Source of the DNA: Hymenobacter tibetensis
Lineage (GTDB): Bacteria > Bacteroidota > Bacteroidia > Cytophagales > Hymenobacteraceae
Assembly (NCBI RefSeq): GCF_022827545.1
Contig: NZ_CP094669.1
Coordinates: forward strand, 5,387,001 to 5,451,000
DNA: 64,000 bases
Reading direction: 5' to 3'
Part shown: in pieces, positions 45,028 to 53,890 of the stretch
How the letters are laid out: each line of letters opens with the position of its first letter
How positions within the stretch are numbered: position 1 is the stretch's first letter
Notes under the pieces: model-generated
Database searches by the model: none
The model's input: only the letters and a program-made list of their open reading frames with translations
Told to the model about the DNA's origin: nothing
Translations under genes and position numbers: made by a program

Positions 45028-46098
45028 ATGCTAGACAAACTGGAGGCCATCCAACAGCGGTTCAACGACGTGGCAGAGCAGCTCACGCAGCCCGACGCTA
45101 TGAGCGACATGAAACGCTACAAGACGCTCAACAAAGAATACAAAGACCTGAACAAGATTGTCGTTGAGTACAAGGCCTACCAGAACGTGTTGGCCAACAT
45201 CGACAGCGCCAAGGAGGTCATTGCCAACGAAAAGGACGAGGACTTCCGCCAAATGGCAAAGGATGAGCTGGAAACGCTCTACCCCGAGCAGGAACGCCTC
45301 GAAGTTCTGATTAAAGACTTGCTGCTGCCCAAGGACCCCAACGACTCGAAAGACGTCATTATGGAAATCCGGGCGGGTGCGGGCGGCGACGAAGCAGCCA
45401 TTTTCGCCGGCGACTTGCAGCGCATGTACATGCGCTACGCCGAACGCCACGGCCTGAAAATGGACTTGATTGACGCCACCGAAGGCACTTCGGGCGGCTA
45501 CAAGGAAATTATCCTGGCCGTGAAAGGCGAAGACGTGTACGGCAAGCTCAAGTTTGAGTCGGGCGTACACCGGGTACAGCGCGTGCCGGCCACTGAAACG
45601 CAAGGCCGCATTCACACGTCGGTAGCTTCGATTGTGGTGATGCCGGAAGCCGAGGAACTGGACGTACAGATTGATATGAACGATGTGCGCAAGGACCTCT
45701 TTATGTCGTCGGGCCCCGGTGGACAGTCGGTGAACACCACCTACTCAGCCGTGCGCCTCACCCACTTGCCTACGGGCTTGGTGGCGCAGTGCCAAGACCA
45801 GAAGTCGCAGCTTAAGAACTTCGATAAGGCGTTGCAGGTACTTCGGTCGCGCATTTATGAGATTGAGTTAGCGAAGAAAAACGAAGCCGAAGGTGCCCAA
45901 CGCAAAAGCATGATTGGCGGCGGCGACCGGTCCGACAAAATTCGCACCTACAACTATCCCCAGGGCCGCGTAACCGACCACCGCATTGGCTTCACAGTGT
46001 ACAACCTGGCCAGCGTGATGGAAGGCAACATCGACGACTTTGTAGAGCAACTCCGCCTTGCCGAAAGCGCTGAGCGCTTGAAGGAAGGCGTATCGTAA
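45028..46098 (+). CDS. prfA: Peptide chain release factor 1
   Basis: Recognises UAA and UAG stop codons and triggers release of the finished protein from the ribosome. The 356-residue protein has the anticodon-like tripeptide PAT (in RVPATET, 187-189). The catalytic GGQ is at 231-233 within [12 protein letters not shown], and the RF-1 core [18 protein letters not shown] is present. The start is the ATG at 45028 ([12 protein letters not shown]); the in-frame extension upstream runs through the promoter and the terminator of the previous gene and is not coding. It stands alone between a terminator and the palindromic element at 46123-46218. Confidence 0.96.
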   Translation: MLDKLEAIQQRFNDVAEQLTQPDAMSDMKRYKTLNKEYKDLNKIVVEYKAYQNVLANIDSAKEVIANEKDEDFRQMAKDELETLYPEQERLEVLIKDLLLPKDPNDSKDVIMEIRAGAGGDEAAIFAGDLQRMYMRYAERHGLKMDLIDATEGTSGGYKEIILAVKGEDVYGKLKFESGVHRVQRVPATETQGRIHTSVASIVVMPEAEELDVQIDMNDVRKDLFMSSGPGGQSVNTTYSAVRLTHLPTGLVAQCQDQKSQLKNFDKALQVLRSRIYEIELAKKNEAEGAQRKSMIGGGDRSDKIRTYNYPQGRVTDHRIGFTVYNLASVMEGNIDDFVEQLRLAESAERLKEGVS

Positions 46099-46122
46099 TA
46101 ACAAAGCCGAACAGCCGTTTGT

Positions 46123-46218
46123 ACATCCTGAGTTTGCGCAGGACCTTCTCACGATAGAACATCAGGCGTACCAACGGCCAGTTTCTGCGTGAACAGGTAG
46201 TGCGCGAGCTCAGGATGT
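46123..46218. repeat. Imperfect palindromic element, copy B (REP-like)
   Basis: Outer arms ACATCCTGAGTTTGCGCA (46123-46140) and its near reverse complement at 46201-46218 pair at 16 of 18 bases. The inner part carries CTTCTCACGATAGAAC opposite CGTGAACAGG. CATCCTGAG/CTCAGGATG ends and an internal pair resemble dispersed intergenic palindromes I recall from Hymenobacter genomes. It lies between prfA and a beta-helix lipoprotein gene. Confidence 0.6.
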
Positions 46219-46247
46219 TGCTTTTTATAAAGTTATCTTGTTGGTCT

Positions 46248-47765
46248 ATGCGCTTTTTACTCCCACTGCTACTTGTTTTTTCGGCACTGCTGTGCTTGTT
46301 GCCGGGCTGTGAGCCAAAAGAAGATTTAGTGACCACTGACTCCAGCGCCAAGCTGGAATTTTCGGCCGACACCGTGCTTTTCGATACGGTGTTTGCTCAG
46401 GTAGGCACCGTAAGCAAGCGCCTGTGGGTGTATAACCGCAACGCCCGGGCTGTGAAGGTCAGCCAGGTCCGGCTGGCAGACACCAACCCCGGTACGTACT
46501 CGCTGATCATCAACGGAGACGAAACCAAAGCCGCCAGCGACCTTGAAATTCGGGGCAAAGACAGCTTGCTGGTATTAGTGAAAGCCGTCCTTGGGCCCAA
46601 CGCTACCAACAACAAACCGTTTTTGGTGGACGACCAACTGCTGTTCAACACTAACGGCAACGAGCAAGATGTGCGGCTGGTGTCATACGGGCAAAATGCT
46701 TATTTCCACGGGCCCGAAGAGCATATCACGCGCAACACCACCTGGCCCAAAAACCGCCCGCACGTTATCTACGGCGTAGTAGTGGTAGACCCAGGCGTCA
46801 CGCTCCGAATCCAGCCGGGCACCCGTGTATACTCGCACGCTGGGTCGGCGATGCTAATACAGGGAACGTTGCGCATCAACGAAGCAACCAGACCTACGGC
46901 GGAATTAGCGCCCACTGACACGGCCACTTTCGTGCGCTTCCAAGGCGACCGATTAGAGCCATTCTACTCAGATACGCCCGGACAGTGGCGTGGCATTCAG
47001 TTTGACGCCACCAGTAGCCGCAACAACTTAGTGCGCTTCACTGAAATCAAAAATGCGTCGTATGGCCTGTTAATCTATAATCCGCTTAACCGTCCTCACC
47101 CGAAGGTAACCGTTGAGAACTCCATTTTGCGCAACATTTCAGGGGCGGCACTTTCCTTCGCCAGCCTTGGCGAAAACTTCGAAGGAGCTGGCATATTCGG
47201 CTTCTCCGGCGACTTCGATTTGCGCAACTGCCTGCTTACCAACTGCGGCGAATATGCTGTTCGGGGTTTTGGAGGAACATACGATTTGAATTTCTGCACG
47301 GTAGCCAATTACACTCCGCAGTTTCAGCGCCGAACCCCTTCTTTGCACTTCACTGATGCGCCTGCCGCTACACAAGCCTTACAGCCTAACACCGTTAGAG
47401 TAAGCATTGCCAACTCCATTGTGTGGGGTTCGATTGGTGATGAACTGAATTTCGAAAATGGCAGCGCTTACCGGCCCAACATAGATATCCGAAACAGTAT
47501 CCTCCGGACGGAGAAGTACGCTGCTGCTACCGACGCCGGCACCACGCTGGGGCTCAACAACAACCAAAACCAACTCGACCAGACGCCCAGGTTCAAGAAC
47601 TCTCCCGAGCGAGGCTTCGGTACTAAATTCGATTATCGCCTCGATACACTCTCCCCGGCCAGCAACAAAGCCGTATACAATCCGGCAATACCACGCGACT
47701 TGCTCAACAAAAGCCGGAGCACGACGTCAACGGACCTGGGCGCGTACGAGCGGGTGAATCCTTAG
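46248..47765 (+). CDS. Right-handed parallel beta-helix lipoprotein
   Basis: A 505-residue predicted lipoprotein (lipobox CLLPGC, Cys16). Residues about 35-150 form an Ig-like domain (FDTVFAQVGTVSKRLWVYN, then DSLLVLVKAVLGP). From about 165 on comes a beta-helix typical of pectate-lyase-like folds, with GVTLRIQPGTRVYSHAGS, NLVRFTEIKNASYGLLIYN, VENSILRNISGAALSF and SIANSIVWGS. The last line, STDLGAYERVNP, is the usual end of such Bacteroidota proteins. No catalytic site of a polysaccharide lyase was seen, so it may be structural or carbohydrate-binding. The ATG at 46248 precedes the signal peptide. Confidence 0.82.
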   Translation: MRFLLPLLLVFSALLCLLPGCEPKEDLVTTDSSAKLEFSADTVLFDTVFAQVGTVSKRLWVYNRNARAVKVSQVRLADTNPGTYSLIINGDETKAASDLEIRGKDSLLVLVKAVLGPNATNNKPFLVDDQLLFNTNGNEQDVRLVSYGQNAYFHGPEEHITRNTTWPKNRPHVIYGVVVVDPGVTLRIQPGTRVYSHAGSAMLIQGTLRINEATRPTAELAPTDTATFVRFQGDRLEPFYSDTPGQWRGIQFDATSSRNNLVRFTEIKNASYGLLIYNPLNRPHPKVTVENSILRNISGAALSFASLGENFEGAGIFGFSGDFDLRNCLLTNCGEYAVRGFGGTYDLNFCTVANYTPQFQRRTPSLHFTDAPAATQALQPNTVRVSIANSIVWGSIGDELNFENGSAYRPNIDIRNSILRTEKYAAATDAGTTLGLNNNQNQLDQTPRFKNSPERGFGTKFDYRLDTLSPASNKAVYNPAIPRDLLNKSRSTTSTDLGAYERVNP

Positions 47766-47770
47766 AACTG

Positions 47771-48196
47771 ATGGTGTATTTTCAGAAACGTTTGCGCTTG
47801 CCGGCCGTGCGCCGCGGCTTTCATCTTGTCACGGACTTGTTGGTGGCAGAGTTACCGGAATTAGAACAGATTCGGATCGGAACGGCGCACTTCTTTATTC
47901 AGCACACCTCTGCCAGTCTGAGCGTTAATGAAAACGCCGACCCCACGGTGCGCATGGATTTCGAGTCGTATTTCAACCAAGCCGTACCCGAAAACGCACC
48001 GTATTTCCGCCACACGCTGGAAGGCCCCGACGATATGCCCGCCCACCTCAAAGCGGCTATGCTGGGCCACGCCGTTAGCCTGCCGATAAGCAACGGAGAA
48101 CTGGCGCTGGGGACCTGGCAGGGCATCTACCTAGGGGAGCATCGCAACCAAGGTGGGCGGCGTTGGGTAATGGCGACACTTATGGGCACGCAGTAA
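47771..48196 (+). CDS. YjbQ/UPF0047 family protein
   Basis: A 141-residue single-domain protein of the YjbQ family, named for weak thiamine-phosphate synthase activity seen in E. coli YjbQ. Conserved blocks are FIQHTSASLSVNENADPTV, HTLEGPDDMPAHLKAAMLGH and LALGTWQGIYLGEHR near the end, which make up the putative active site. The physiological role is unsettled. ATG at 47771, five bases after the previous stop, so it is almost certainly translated from the same transcript as the beta-helix lipoprotein. Confidence 0.9.
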   Translation: MVYFQKRLRLPAVRRGFHLVTDLLVAELPELEQIRIGTAHFFIQHTSASLSVNENADPTVRMDFESYFNQAVPENAPYFRHTLEGPDDMPAHLKAAMLGHAVSLPISNGELALGTWQGIYLGEHRNQGGRRWVMATLMGTQ

Positions 48197-48309
48197 CGGA
48201 CAAGGCAAAGCGTATTATTTCTCTACCGATACGCTATAATTTTTCGAATATAAAGCCCAGCGTTGTCGGTTTCTCGTATGAGGGTAAAAGCACTTGCTTT
48301 TCAACTCGT

Positions 48310-48888
48310 ATGATACCCGCCCCACTGCTTTTCCGCAAGAAAATTTTCCCGGCTATGCTGCTCTACGCGGCGTTCGGTCTGGCAAGTTGCGAGGCTAAAG
48401 GCCCGCCTGTTGTTGCTGCTGCCAAACCCAAGCAGGAACGTCGGCAAGTGGCTACCCCACCACGGCAGCCAGTTGCTCCTAAAACAACCTGCACCCTTAC
48501 CAACGATACGTTAGCTGGTCAGCCCTTCGGAGCCGAACCTACAGTAGAGGAGTTGCTGTCGGCTGGGGCCAAAGTGGTAAGCCGCCAGCCCTACGCCAAC
48601 AAGCACGAAGCTGGACAAACCGATACTATTCTTACGCTTCGGCACCAAGGCAACTCGTTTGAGTTCTACCATTCACCTGAGAAAGACCTGCTCCGCCAAG
48701 CTACTATCACCAATTTCAAGCCCGCCTATGGCCAACGCCTGCGCTCCACGCTCAACGAGTCGGCAAGGCAGAGCGGTGGGCCCTGCGGCCAGCTTCGCAT
48801 CCGCGACACCGACCGGGCCAATAGCGTGTCCGCGACCTTCACAGCCGGCCAGCCTAGCCTAGCCCGCGTACAGCCTTATCTGGATTAA
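48310..48888 (+). CDS. Uncharacterised lipoprotein
   Basis: A 192-residue protein with a likely signal peptide and lipobox (AAFGLASC), then a Lys/Pro/Gln-rich linker and a compact C-terminal part with two cysteines that could pair (TTCTLTND and GGPCGQLRI). I do not recognise the family. The start was set at the ATG at 48310; a second ATG at 48355 (MLLYAAFG) just before the hydrophobic core would give a more typical signal peptide length and may be the true start. Downstream of YjbQ with a 113-bp gap. Confidence 0.6.
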   Translation: MIPAPLLFRKKIFPAMLLYAAFGLASCEAKGPPVVAAAKPKQERRQVATPPRQPVAPKTTCTLTNDTLAGQPFGAEPTVEELLSAGAKVVSRQPYANKHEAGQTDTILTLRHQGNSFEFYHSPEKDLLRQATITNFKPAYGQRLRSTLNESARQSGGPCGQLRIRDTDRANSVSATFTAGQPSLARVQPYLD

Positions 48889-48959
48889 GCAGTCTTTCTA
48901 GCTCGAGAGGAACCTGGTTTGATACCATCGAACTCCGCTCCTGCGTTGGAAGAACACGT

Positions 48960-49544
48960 TTACTCGACTATGCGTGTCCGTACAGTATAGCGTACCGTAT
49001 CAAATAGTACCAACTTCTGGATACCTTCCACGCTGTAGCTTTTCACTCCACGCGCGTCAGCGCGCAAAGACAGTTTCTTCTCGGAGTAGAAGAGCGGGTT
49101 ATCTTGAATGATCGTGGCGCTCATGGCTTCCGGATAGTTGGTGGCGCGCGTAATCAAAAGCTCGCGCACTGTGGCATCTACCCCAACTTTTCGTTGGTAA
49201 AGTTGGCCAGTAGTAGCCGACTGGGTGACAGCTTTCACCTCGTAGGCTCCGCGCAACGCCGGCTTATTGATGTCGGCTTGGTAGAAAATCTGGAGTTCCT
49301 TGGCCCAATCAGTTTTAGTGACGCGGGTGGTTTCCGTTTTTCCATCGCGCAGGCGCACCTGTTTCTCCACCACTGGTTGCCGGCGGTTAAGGTCTGCTAC
49401 CTGCTTATCGAGGAAGCCTTTTACGTCGAAGTAGTTGGGCTTGCGGTTGGCGGGAACTGGGCGCACGCTGGCATCCTCACCCGGCCCACAGGCCGCGAGC
49501 AGTAAGAGCACGCCAAGCCAGTTGCTTCTACGCACGCGTTGCAA
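48960..49544 (-). CDS. Uncharacterised lipoprotein downstream of gpmI
   Basis: A 194-residue predicted lipoprotein (VLLLLAAC lipobox, Cys19) with a mostly beta C-terminal domain. The family is unknown to me; there are no motifs beyond FDVKGFLDKQVADLNRRQP and repeated short strands. The first codon used is TTG (49544), which overlaps the last 17 bp of gpmI; a GTG three codons later (49535) is an alternative. The overlap indicates translational coupling with gpmI in one transcript. Confidence 0.65.
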   Translation of the reverse strand: MQRVRRSNWLGVLLLLAACGPGEDASVRPVPANRKPNYFDVKGFLDKQVADLNRRQPVVEKQVRLRDGKTETTRVTKTDWAKELQIFYQADINKPALRGAYEVKAVTQSATTGQLYQRKVGVDATVRELLITRATNYPEAMSATIIQDNPLFYSEKKLSLRADARGVKSYSVEGIQKLVLFDTVRYTVRTRIVE

Positions 49545-51078
49545 CTCCTCCAGGTTGTAGCAAACTCACACCCTTCATGTCGGCAGGTTGCGCTAAGCCC
49601 ATTAGTGCCAACACAGTAGGCGCAATATCGCCAAGCTTCCCGTCGGAAAGGGTGCCGTGGTAGTCGCTGTCGGCTAGGATGCAGGGGACCAGGTTGGTGG
49701 TATGGGCCGTGTTAGGCGAACCGTCGGGGTTCATCATAAACTCGGCGTTACCATGGTCAGCAATGACAATGCAGGCGTAATTGCTGGCTAATGCCTTTTC
49801 TATCACCGCCTTGGCGCAGGCGTCTACGGTTTCCACTGCTTTCACCACTGCCTCAAACACGCCAGTATGGCCTACCATGTCGGGATTGGCGAAGTTGAGA
49901 ACCACGAAATCGGCCGATTTGGCTTGCAGCTCCGGTACCAGCGCATCGCGCAAGTCAGCGGCACTCATTTCGGGTTGCAGGTCGTACGTGGCCACCTTCG
50001 GTGAAGGACGCATGATGCGCGTTTCGCCTACAAATTCGGTTTCGCGGCCTCCCGAGAAGAAAAACGTAACGTGCGGATACTTCTCGGTTTCGGCAATACG
50101 AATCTGCTTCTTGCCATTGGCCTCTAGTACTGCCCCCAAAGTGTTTTCCAAGTTGTCTTTCTCGAAAACTGGGGTGACGCCCACAAACGTGGCGTCGTAG
50201 TTGGTCATGGTGAGGTAGTGCAGGTTCAGCCGGTGCATCTGGAAGGCGTGGAAATCCTGCTGCGTAAGCGCCTGCGTGATTTCCCGGCCTCGGTCGGTGC
50301 GGAAGTTGAAACAGATAACGACGTCGCCTTCCTCAATAGTTGCTAGTGGCAAGCCATCGGCACCCACCTTTACAATAGGTTTCAGGAACTCGTCGGTAAC
50401 GCCTTCCTTATAGGAGTCCTGCATGCTTTGGATCAGGTTCTGCGAAGGAGTGCCTTTGCCGTTTACCAGCAGATCGTAGGCCACTTTCACTCGCTCCCAG
50501 CGGTTGTCGCGGTCCATAGCGTAGTAGCGCCCTACAATGGAGGCTATTCTGCCGCTAGCGCCGTGCTGTAAGTGCTGTTCCAGGTCGTTTACGTAAGCAA
50601 CACCACCCTTGGGGTCGGTGTCGCGACCGTCGGTGAAGGCATGAATAAAGACTTTGTGCACATCGGCGTCATGAGCCAAGGTGCAAAGGGCCTTTAGGTG
50701 CTCGATGTGCGAATGCACGCCCCCATCGGAAAGCAGCCCCATCAGGTGCACCTTTCTGTTGTTGGTGCGGGCATACTCGAAGGCTTTTTCTATGGCAGGC
50801 GTGTTGCCTAGTTTCCGTTCCCGAATAGCTTTGTTGATGCGTACCAGTTCTTGGTACACCACGCGGCCGGCTCCAATGTTCATGTGCCCAACCTCGGAGT
50901 TGCCCATCTGCCCGTCCGGTAGCCCTACCGCTTCGCCGGATGCTTGCAGCTTGCTATGCGGAAACCGCTGAAACAATGAATCAACGAAAGGAGTCTGGGC
51001 TTTATCAACTGCCGAAACTTCTTTGTTCTTGGCCAGACCCCAGCCATCGAGAATCACCAACAATACCTGCTTGTTCAT
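49528..51078 (-). CDS. gpmI: 2,3-bisphosphoglycerate-independent phosphoglycerate mutase
   Basis: Interconverts 3- and 2-phosphoglycerate in glycolysis, using two Mn ions and a serine nucleophile. The 516-residue protein starts MNKQVLLVILDGWGLAKN (metal-binding Asp). It carries MGNSEVGHMNIGAGRVV with the catalytic serine, HAFTDGRDTDPKGGVAYV and NFRTDRGREITQAL, and ends with NFANPDMVGHTGVFEAV and IVIADHGNAEFM. The start was put at the ATG at 51078 because it begins the first conserved motif. It overlaps the following lipoprotein gene. Confidence 0.96.
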   Translation of the reverse strand: MNKQVLLVILDGWGLAKNKEVSAVDKAQTPFVDSLFQRFPHSKLQASGEAVGLPDGQMGNSEVGHMNIGAGRVVYQELVRINKAIRERKLGNTPAIEKAFEYARTNNRKVHLMGLLSDGGVHSHIEHLKALCTLAHDADVHKVFIHAFTDGRDTDPKGGVAYVNDLEQHLQHGASGRIASIVGRYYAMDRDNRWERVKVAYDLLVNGKGTPSQNLIQSMQDSYKEGVTDEFLKPIVKVGADGLPLATIEEGDVVICFNFRTDRGREITQALTQQDFHAFQMHRLNLHYLTMTNYDATFVGVTPVFEKDNLENTLGAVLEANGKKQIRIAETEKYPHVTFFFSGGRETEFVGETRIMRPSPKVATYDLQPEMSAADLRDALVPELQAKSADFVVLNFANPDMVGHTGVFEAVVKAVETVDACAKAVIEKALASNYACIVIADHGNAEFMMNPDGSPNTAHTTNLVPCILADSDYHGTLSDGKLGDIAPTVLALMGLAQPADMKGVSLLQPGGVATRA

Positions 51079-51224
51079 AGGCACAAAGATAGGCGTCCCG
51101 CGTCGGAACAACGGTATTTTATTGCTTATTCACTGCTCAGCACAAATAACCCGGAGGCTTCAAGCTGCGTAGGCAGTGGTTGGCATAATTTTCGCGTACC
51201 CTATGATGTATTCTATACTCTGAA

Positions 51225-51623
51225 ATGAAACGCATTCTTTTTCAAGCTCTCGTATTCGGATGGCTACTATTGCTTTCAGTGGTGGGGCAGGCTCAGGGCG
51301 ACGTATTTGGCTCCATTAGTGGAGCGTTGCGCAACGCTTCTTCCAAGGAGCTGTCGCAATATTTTGGCGCTACCGTTGAAATCAGCATCGACGGCGACCG
51401 GCAGAGCTACAGTGCCACGCAAGCCGAATTTGTAATGAAAGACTTCTTTGCGAAGACCGCACCTGCCAGTTTTGAAATTGTACACCAAGGTGGCAGTGAC
51501 GGCGGAATTCCGTACGCAGTAGGAAAATATAAAAGTAAAGAAGCGATGTACCGCGTCATCGTGAAGATGCAAAATGCCAGTGGTACCCTACGCATCGAAA
51601 ACATGGCATTTACCAAGGAGTAA
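51225..51623 (+). CDS. DUF4783 secreted protein
   Basis: A 132-residue protein with a cleavable signal peptide (ALVFGWLLLLSVVGQAQ) and a small NTF2-like alpha/beta domain of the DUF4783 family. Blocks include ISGALRNASSKELSQYFG, YSATQAEFVMKDFFAK and IVKMQNASGTLRIENMAF. DUF4783 is largely limited to Bacteroidota and is often located right before nadC, as here; no function is known. A terminator-like hairpin separates the two genes, so they may not share a transcript. Confidence 0.85.
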   Translation: MKRILFQALVFGWLLLLSVVGQAQGDVFGSISGALRNASSKELSQYFGATVEISIDGDRQSYSATQAEFVMKDFFAKTAPASFEIVHQGGSDGGIPYAVGKYKSKEAMYRVIVKMQNASGTLRIENMAFTKE

Positions 51624-51671
51624 CAGCGAAACTCTTGCCATGAAGGGGGTTTTCACTTTCCCTCCGTTTTT

Positions 51672-51713
51672 CACCAAGCCCCTGACACTTTTGTAGTTGT
51701 TGGGGGCTTGGTG
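51672..51713 (+). terminator. Terminator after the DUF4783 gene
   Basis: Perfect 11-bp arms CACCAAGCCCC (51672-51682) and GGGGCTTGGTG (51703-51713) with a 20-base loop, followed by a short T-containing tail. It lies 49 bp past the stop. Confidence 0.75.
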
Positions 51714-51809
51714 CGTTTAGGAGCCTGTGCTTCCCGCTCCCAACGCGTGGCAGGTTACCGCGCTCTGGCTGCGCTTAGGTAAGATAACGGCGTAATGGGG
51801 CCTTTTCAC

Positions 51810-51817
51810 TATTTTTG
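51810..51817 (+). promoter_or_regulatory. -7 box at the start of nadC
   Basis: TATTTTTG matches TAnnTTTG. It lies 15 bp inside the longest possible nadC frame (ATG at 51795) and only four bases before the GTG at 51822. This argues against the ATG and suggests a leaderless or very short leader message. Confidence 0.4.
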
Positions 51818-51821
51818 CGCT

Positions 51822-52682
51822 GTGCAAAAGCCCTCCTACCTCACTCCCGAAGCCTTAACTACTTTCATTCAGACTGCTCTCCGCGAGGATGTAGGAGATG
51901 GCGACCACTCGTCGCTGGCGTCTATTCCGGCAGCGGCGCAGAAACGAGCTCGGTTGCTTGTCAAAGATGAAGGCGTATTGGCCGGGGTGGAGCTAGCCCA
52001 TTTGATCTTCAATGAAGTGGACTCCACGCTGCGGGTAGAGCAACTACTCGCCGATGGCGCCCGCGTAAAGCACGGCGACGTCGTTCTGACGGTGGAGGGC
52101 CGAGCACAAAGCATTCTGACTGCGGAGCGCTTGGTACTGAACTGCATGCAGCGCATGAGCGGCATTGCGACGCACACTGCATTTCTGAACACGCTGTTAG
52201 ATGGCACCAAGGCGCGCTTGCTCGATACGCGCAAAACCAGTCCCAACTTCCGGCTTTGCGAGAAGTGGGCAGTGCTTATTGGCGGCGGCGTAAACCACCG
52301 CTACGGCCTTTTCGACATGATTATCCTCAAAGACAATCATGTCGACTACGCCGGCGGTATTCGGCAAGCCATTGAAGCCACCCAAACCTACTTGCAGCAG
52401 ACAGGTCGGCAACTGCCGATTGAGATAGAAACCCGCAGTCTGGCTGAAGTGCAGGAAGCTCTTGATACGGGCGGTATCGTCCGCATTATGTTGGACAATA
52501 TGTCGCCGGCGCAACTGCGCGAGGCGGTGGCGCTCATCAACGGCCGCTTCCCGACGGAGGCCAGCGGCGGCATCACGGAACTCACTATTGCCGAAGTAGC
52601 CGCCACCGGCGTCGATTTTATTTCGGTCGGCGCGCTTACGCACTCAACTAAAAGTCTCGACCTCAGTTTAAAAGCTTATTAA
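51822..52682 (+). CDS. nadC: Nicotinate-nucleotide pyrophosphorylase (carboxylating)
   Basis: Converts quinolinate and PRPP to nicotinate mononucleotide in de novo NAD synthesis. The 286-residue protein carries the QPRTase signature LDTRKTSPNFRLCEKWAVLI, then GGGVNHRYGLFDMIILKDNH with the substrate-binding Arg, Lys and His residues. ALDTGGIVRIMLDNMS and the phosphate loop VDFISVGALTHSTKSLDL close the barrel. The start is uncertain: the GTG at 51822 (VQKPSYLTPE) fits the family start and lies just after a -7 box, while an ATG at 51795 adds nine unlikely residues (GPFHYFCA). No nadA or nadB is in the window. Confidence 0.94.
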   Translation: MQKPSYLTPEALTTFIQTALREDVGDGDHSSLASIPAAAQKRARLLVKDEGVLAGVELAHLIFNEVDSTLRVEQLLADGARVKHGDVVLTVEGRAQSILTAERLVLNCMQRMSGIATHTAFLNTLLDGTKARLLDTRKTSPNFRLCEKWAVLIGGGVNHRYGLFDMIILKDNHVDYAGGIRQAIEATQTYLQQTGRQLPIEIETRSLAEVQEALDTGGIVRIMLDNMSPAQLREAVALINGRFPTEASGGITELTIAEVAATGVDFISVGALTHSTKSLDLSLKAY

Positions 52683-52777
52683 ATGGTTGAATTGCCGAAT
52701 GGTTAGATGGTTGGCCGTTCAGAAACTTTGTGCAGCCAGCAACCATTACACCACGTAGTAATTCAGCAACCAATTCA

Positions 52778-53398
52778 ATGCAACAACCCAATCAACGCGG
52801 AGGGTACCGGCAGCAGCAGACGCAAGCTGGTTCGCCACTAGCCATTCGCACCAAGAAGCACCAGCTCGACTCCAACCTGTACACCCGCATAGCCATGGGC
52901 CATGTGTGGCGCAAGGAATGGTGGTTTGCGTTAATTCCGTTTGTAGTAGGCGTGCTGCCCGCAGTTATCTGGCCGTCGTGGTGGTGGCTGGTTTTCGGGC
53001 TCGTGCTTACGCTGTTGTATGTGCTGCTGCGCTCTTCACAGATTACAGCAGTAACGCAGGTAGAGCAAACCAAACCGTTCTTCGAGCGGATGAGCTACGT
53101 TATCGACCAGCGCCAGATTGGGTTGATGCAGAACGAGAAAGAAGGCCGCGGCATGGGCGTGAACTGGGAGATGATTGGCCGGGTAAAGCGGGAGCCAGAC
53201 GGCTACCTGCTGTGGTTCCGTAACCAAGATCCACCAGCTGAGCTAACGGGCTGGCGTGCCTGGGTGGCCCGTACGTTTGAAACCCCCATGTTTCTGCACG
53301 TTCCGTTTAAAATCTTCAACTCGCCCAACGATCAGAAACTTTTCGAATCGATGCTGCGGCGCAAGAATTTGCTTGCCGTAGAAGAGAAGGCGAGCTAA
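52778..53398 (+). CDS. Uncharacterised two-helix membrane protein (YcxB-like)
   Basis: A 206-residue protein with a Gln/Gly-rich N-terminus, two close membrane helices (ALIPFVVGVLPAVIW and WWWLVFGLVLTLLYVLL) and a C-terminal soluble part. The soluble part, with YVIDQRQIGLMQNEKEGRG then GYLLWFRNQDPPAELTG, recalls YcxB-like or PH-like domains, but the match is weak and I do not claim it. The ATG at 52778 is chosen; the frame extends to 52730 without support. It follows nadC by 95 bp, and that gap contains three ATGGTT words. Confidence 0.6.
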   Translation: MQQPNQRGGYRQQQTQAGSPLAIRTKKHQLDSNLYTRIAMGHVWRKEWWFALIPFVVGVLPAVIWPSWWWLVFGLVLTLLYVLLRSSQITAVTQVEQTKPFFERMSYVIDQRQIGLMQNEKEGRGMGVNWEMIGRVKREPDGYLLWFRNQDPPAELTGWRAWVARTFETPMFLHVPFKIFNSPNDQKLFESMLRRKNLLAVEEKAS

Positions 53399-53500
53399 CG
53401 GGTGCTACGTACGGAGTGGCTACTCCCGCAACGGACAGACCACCGCCCAGCACCTAGTATCAACTACATAATCAGCAACTTAACAATCAACTTCAAGATA

Positions 53501-53878
53501 ATGACCAAGCAACTTGTCCTTTCCGCTTTGGCTGTCGCCACGCTTTCCTTGGCTGCGTGCAGCAGCGAGCCTTCAGACTGGCGCCCCGAAAACAAAGTGT
53601 CGTTGGATATGGTAGAGCCTGGCTCCCGTTCCTCCGACAATTTCGACCAGCATACGGCGGCAGCAGCTGACCAGAGCAAAGGTGGCGCCATTGAGCGGCC
53701 TATCAGCTCCCACGTAGATTTGGAAGGTCGGGAGCGGCCTAGCGCTGACGCCAACGTTTCGGCAGATGCGAAGAAGGCCGAGATGACCAAGAGAACCGAA
53801 GATCGTACTGCAGCTGGCGCCGAGCCAGTGAAAGCCGAAGACGAGCCAGCCTCTGAGGGTGGTAAAGCACAAGAATAG
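53501..53878 (+). CDS. Small acidic lipoprotein of unknown function
   Basis: A 125-residue predicted lipoprotein (ALAVATLSLAAC, Cys19). The mature part is hydrophilic and probably disordered, rich in Ala, Glu, Lys and Asp (SADAKKAEMTKRTEDRTAAG, then KAEDEPASEGG). No family is recognised. ATG at 53501 just before the signal sequence. The heavy-metal-binding lipoprotein starts 12 bp after its stop, so the two are very likely cotranscribed. Confidence 0.65.
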   Translation: MTKQLVLSALAVATLSLAACSSEPSDWRPENKVSLDMVEPGSRSSDNFDQHTAAAADQSKGGAIERPISSHVDLEGRERPSADANVSADAKKAEMTKRTEDRTAAGAEPVKAEDEPASEGGKAQE

Positions 53879-53890
53879 GTGGTGCCGTAC

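Noticed and set aside
52683..52730. Repeated ATGGTT words between nadC and the next gene
   Set aside because: Three loose copies in AT-rich sequence with no consistent spacing, not a defined repeat.
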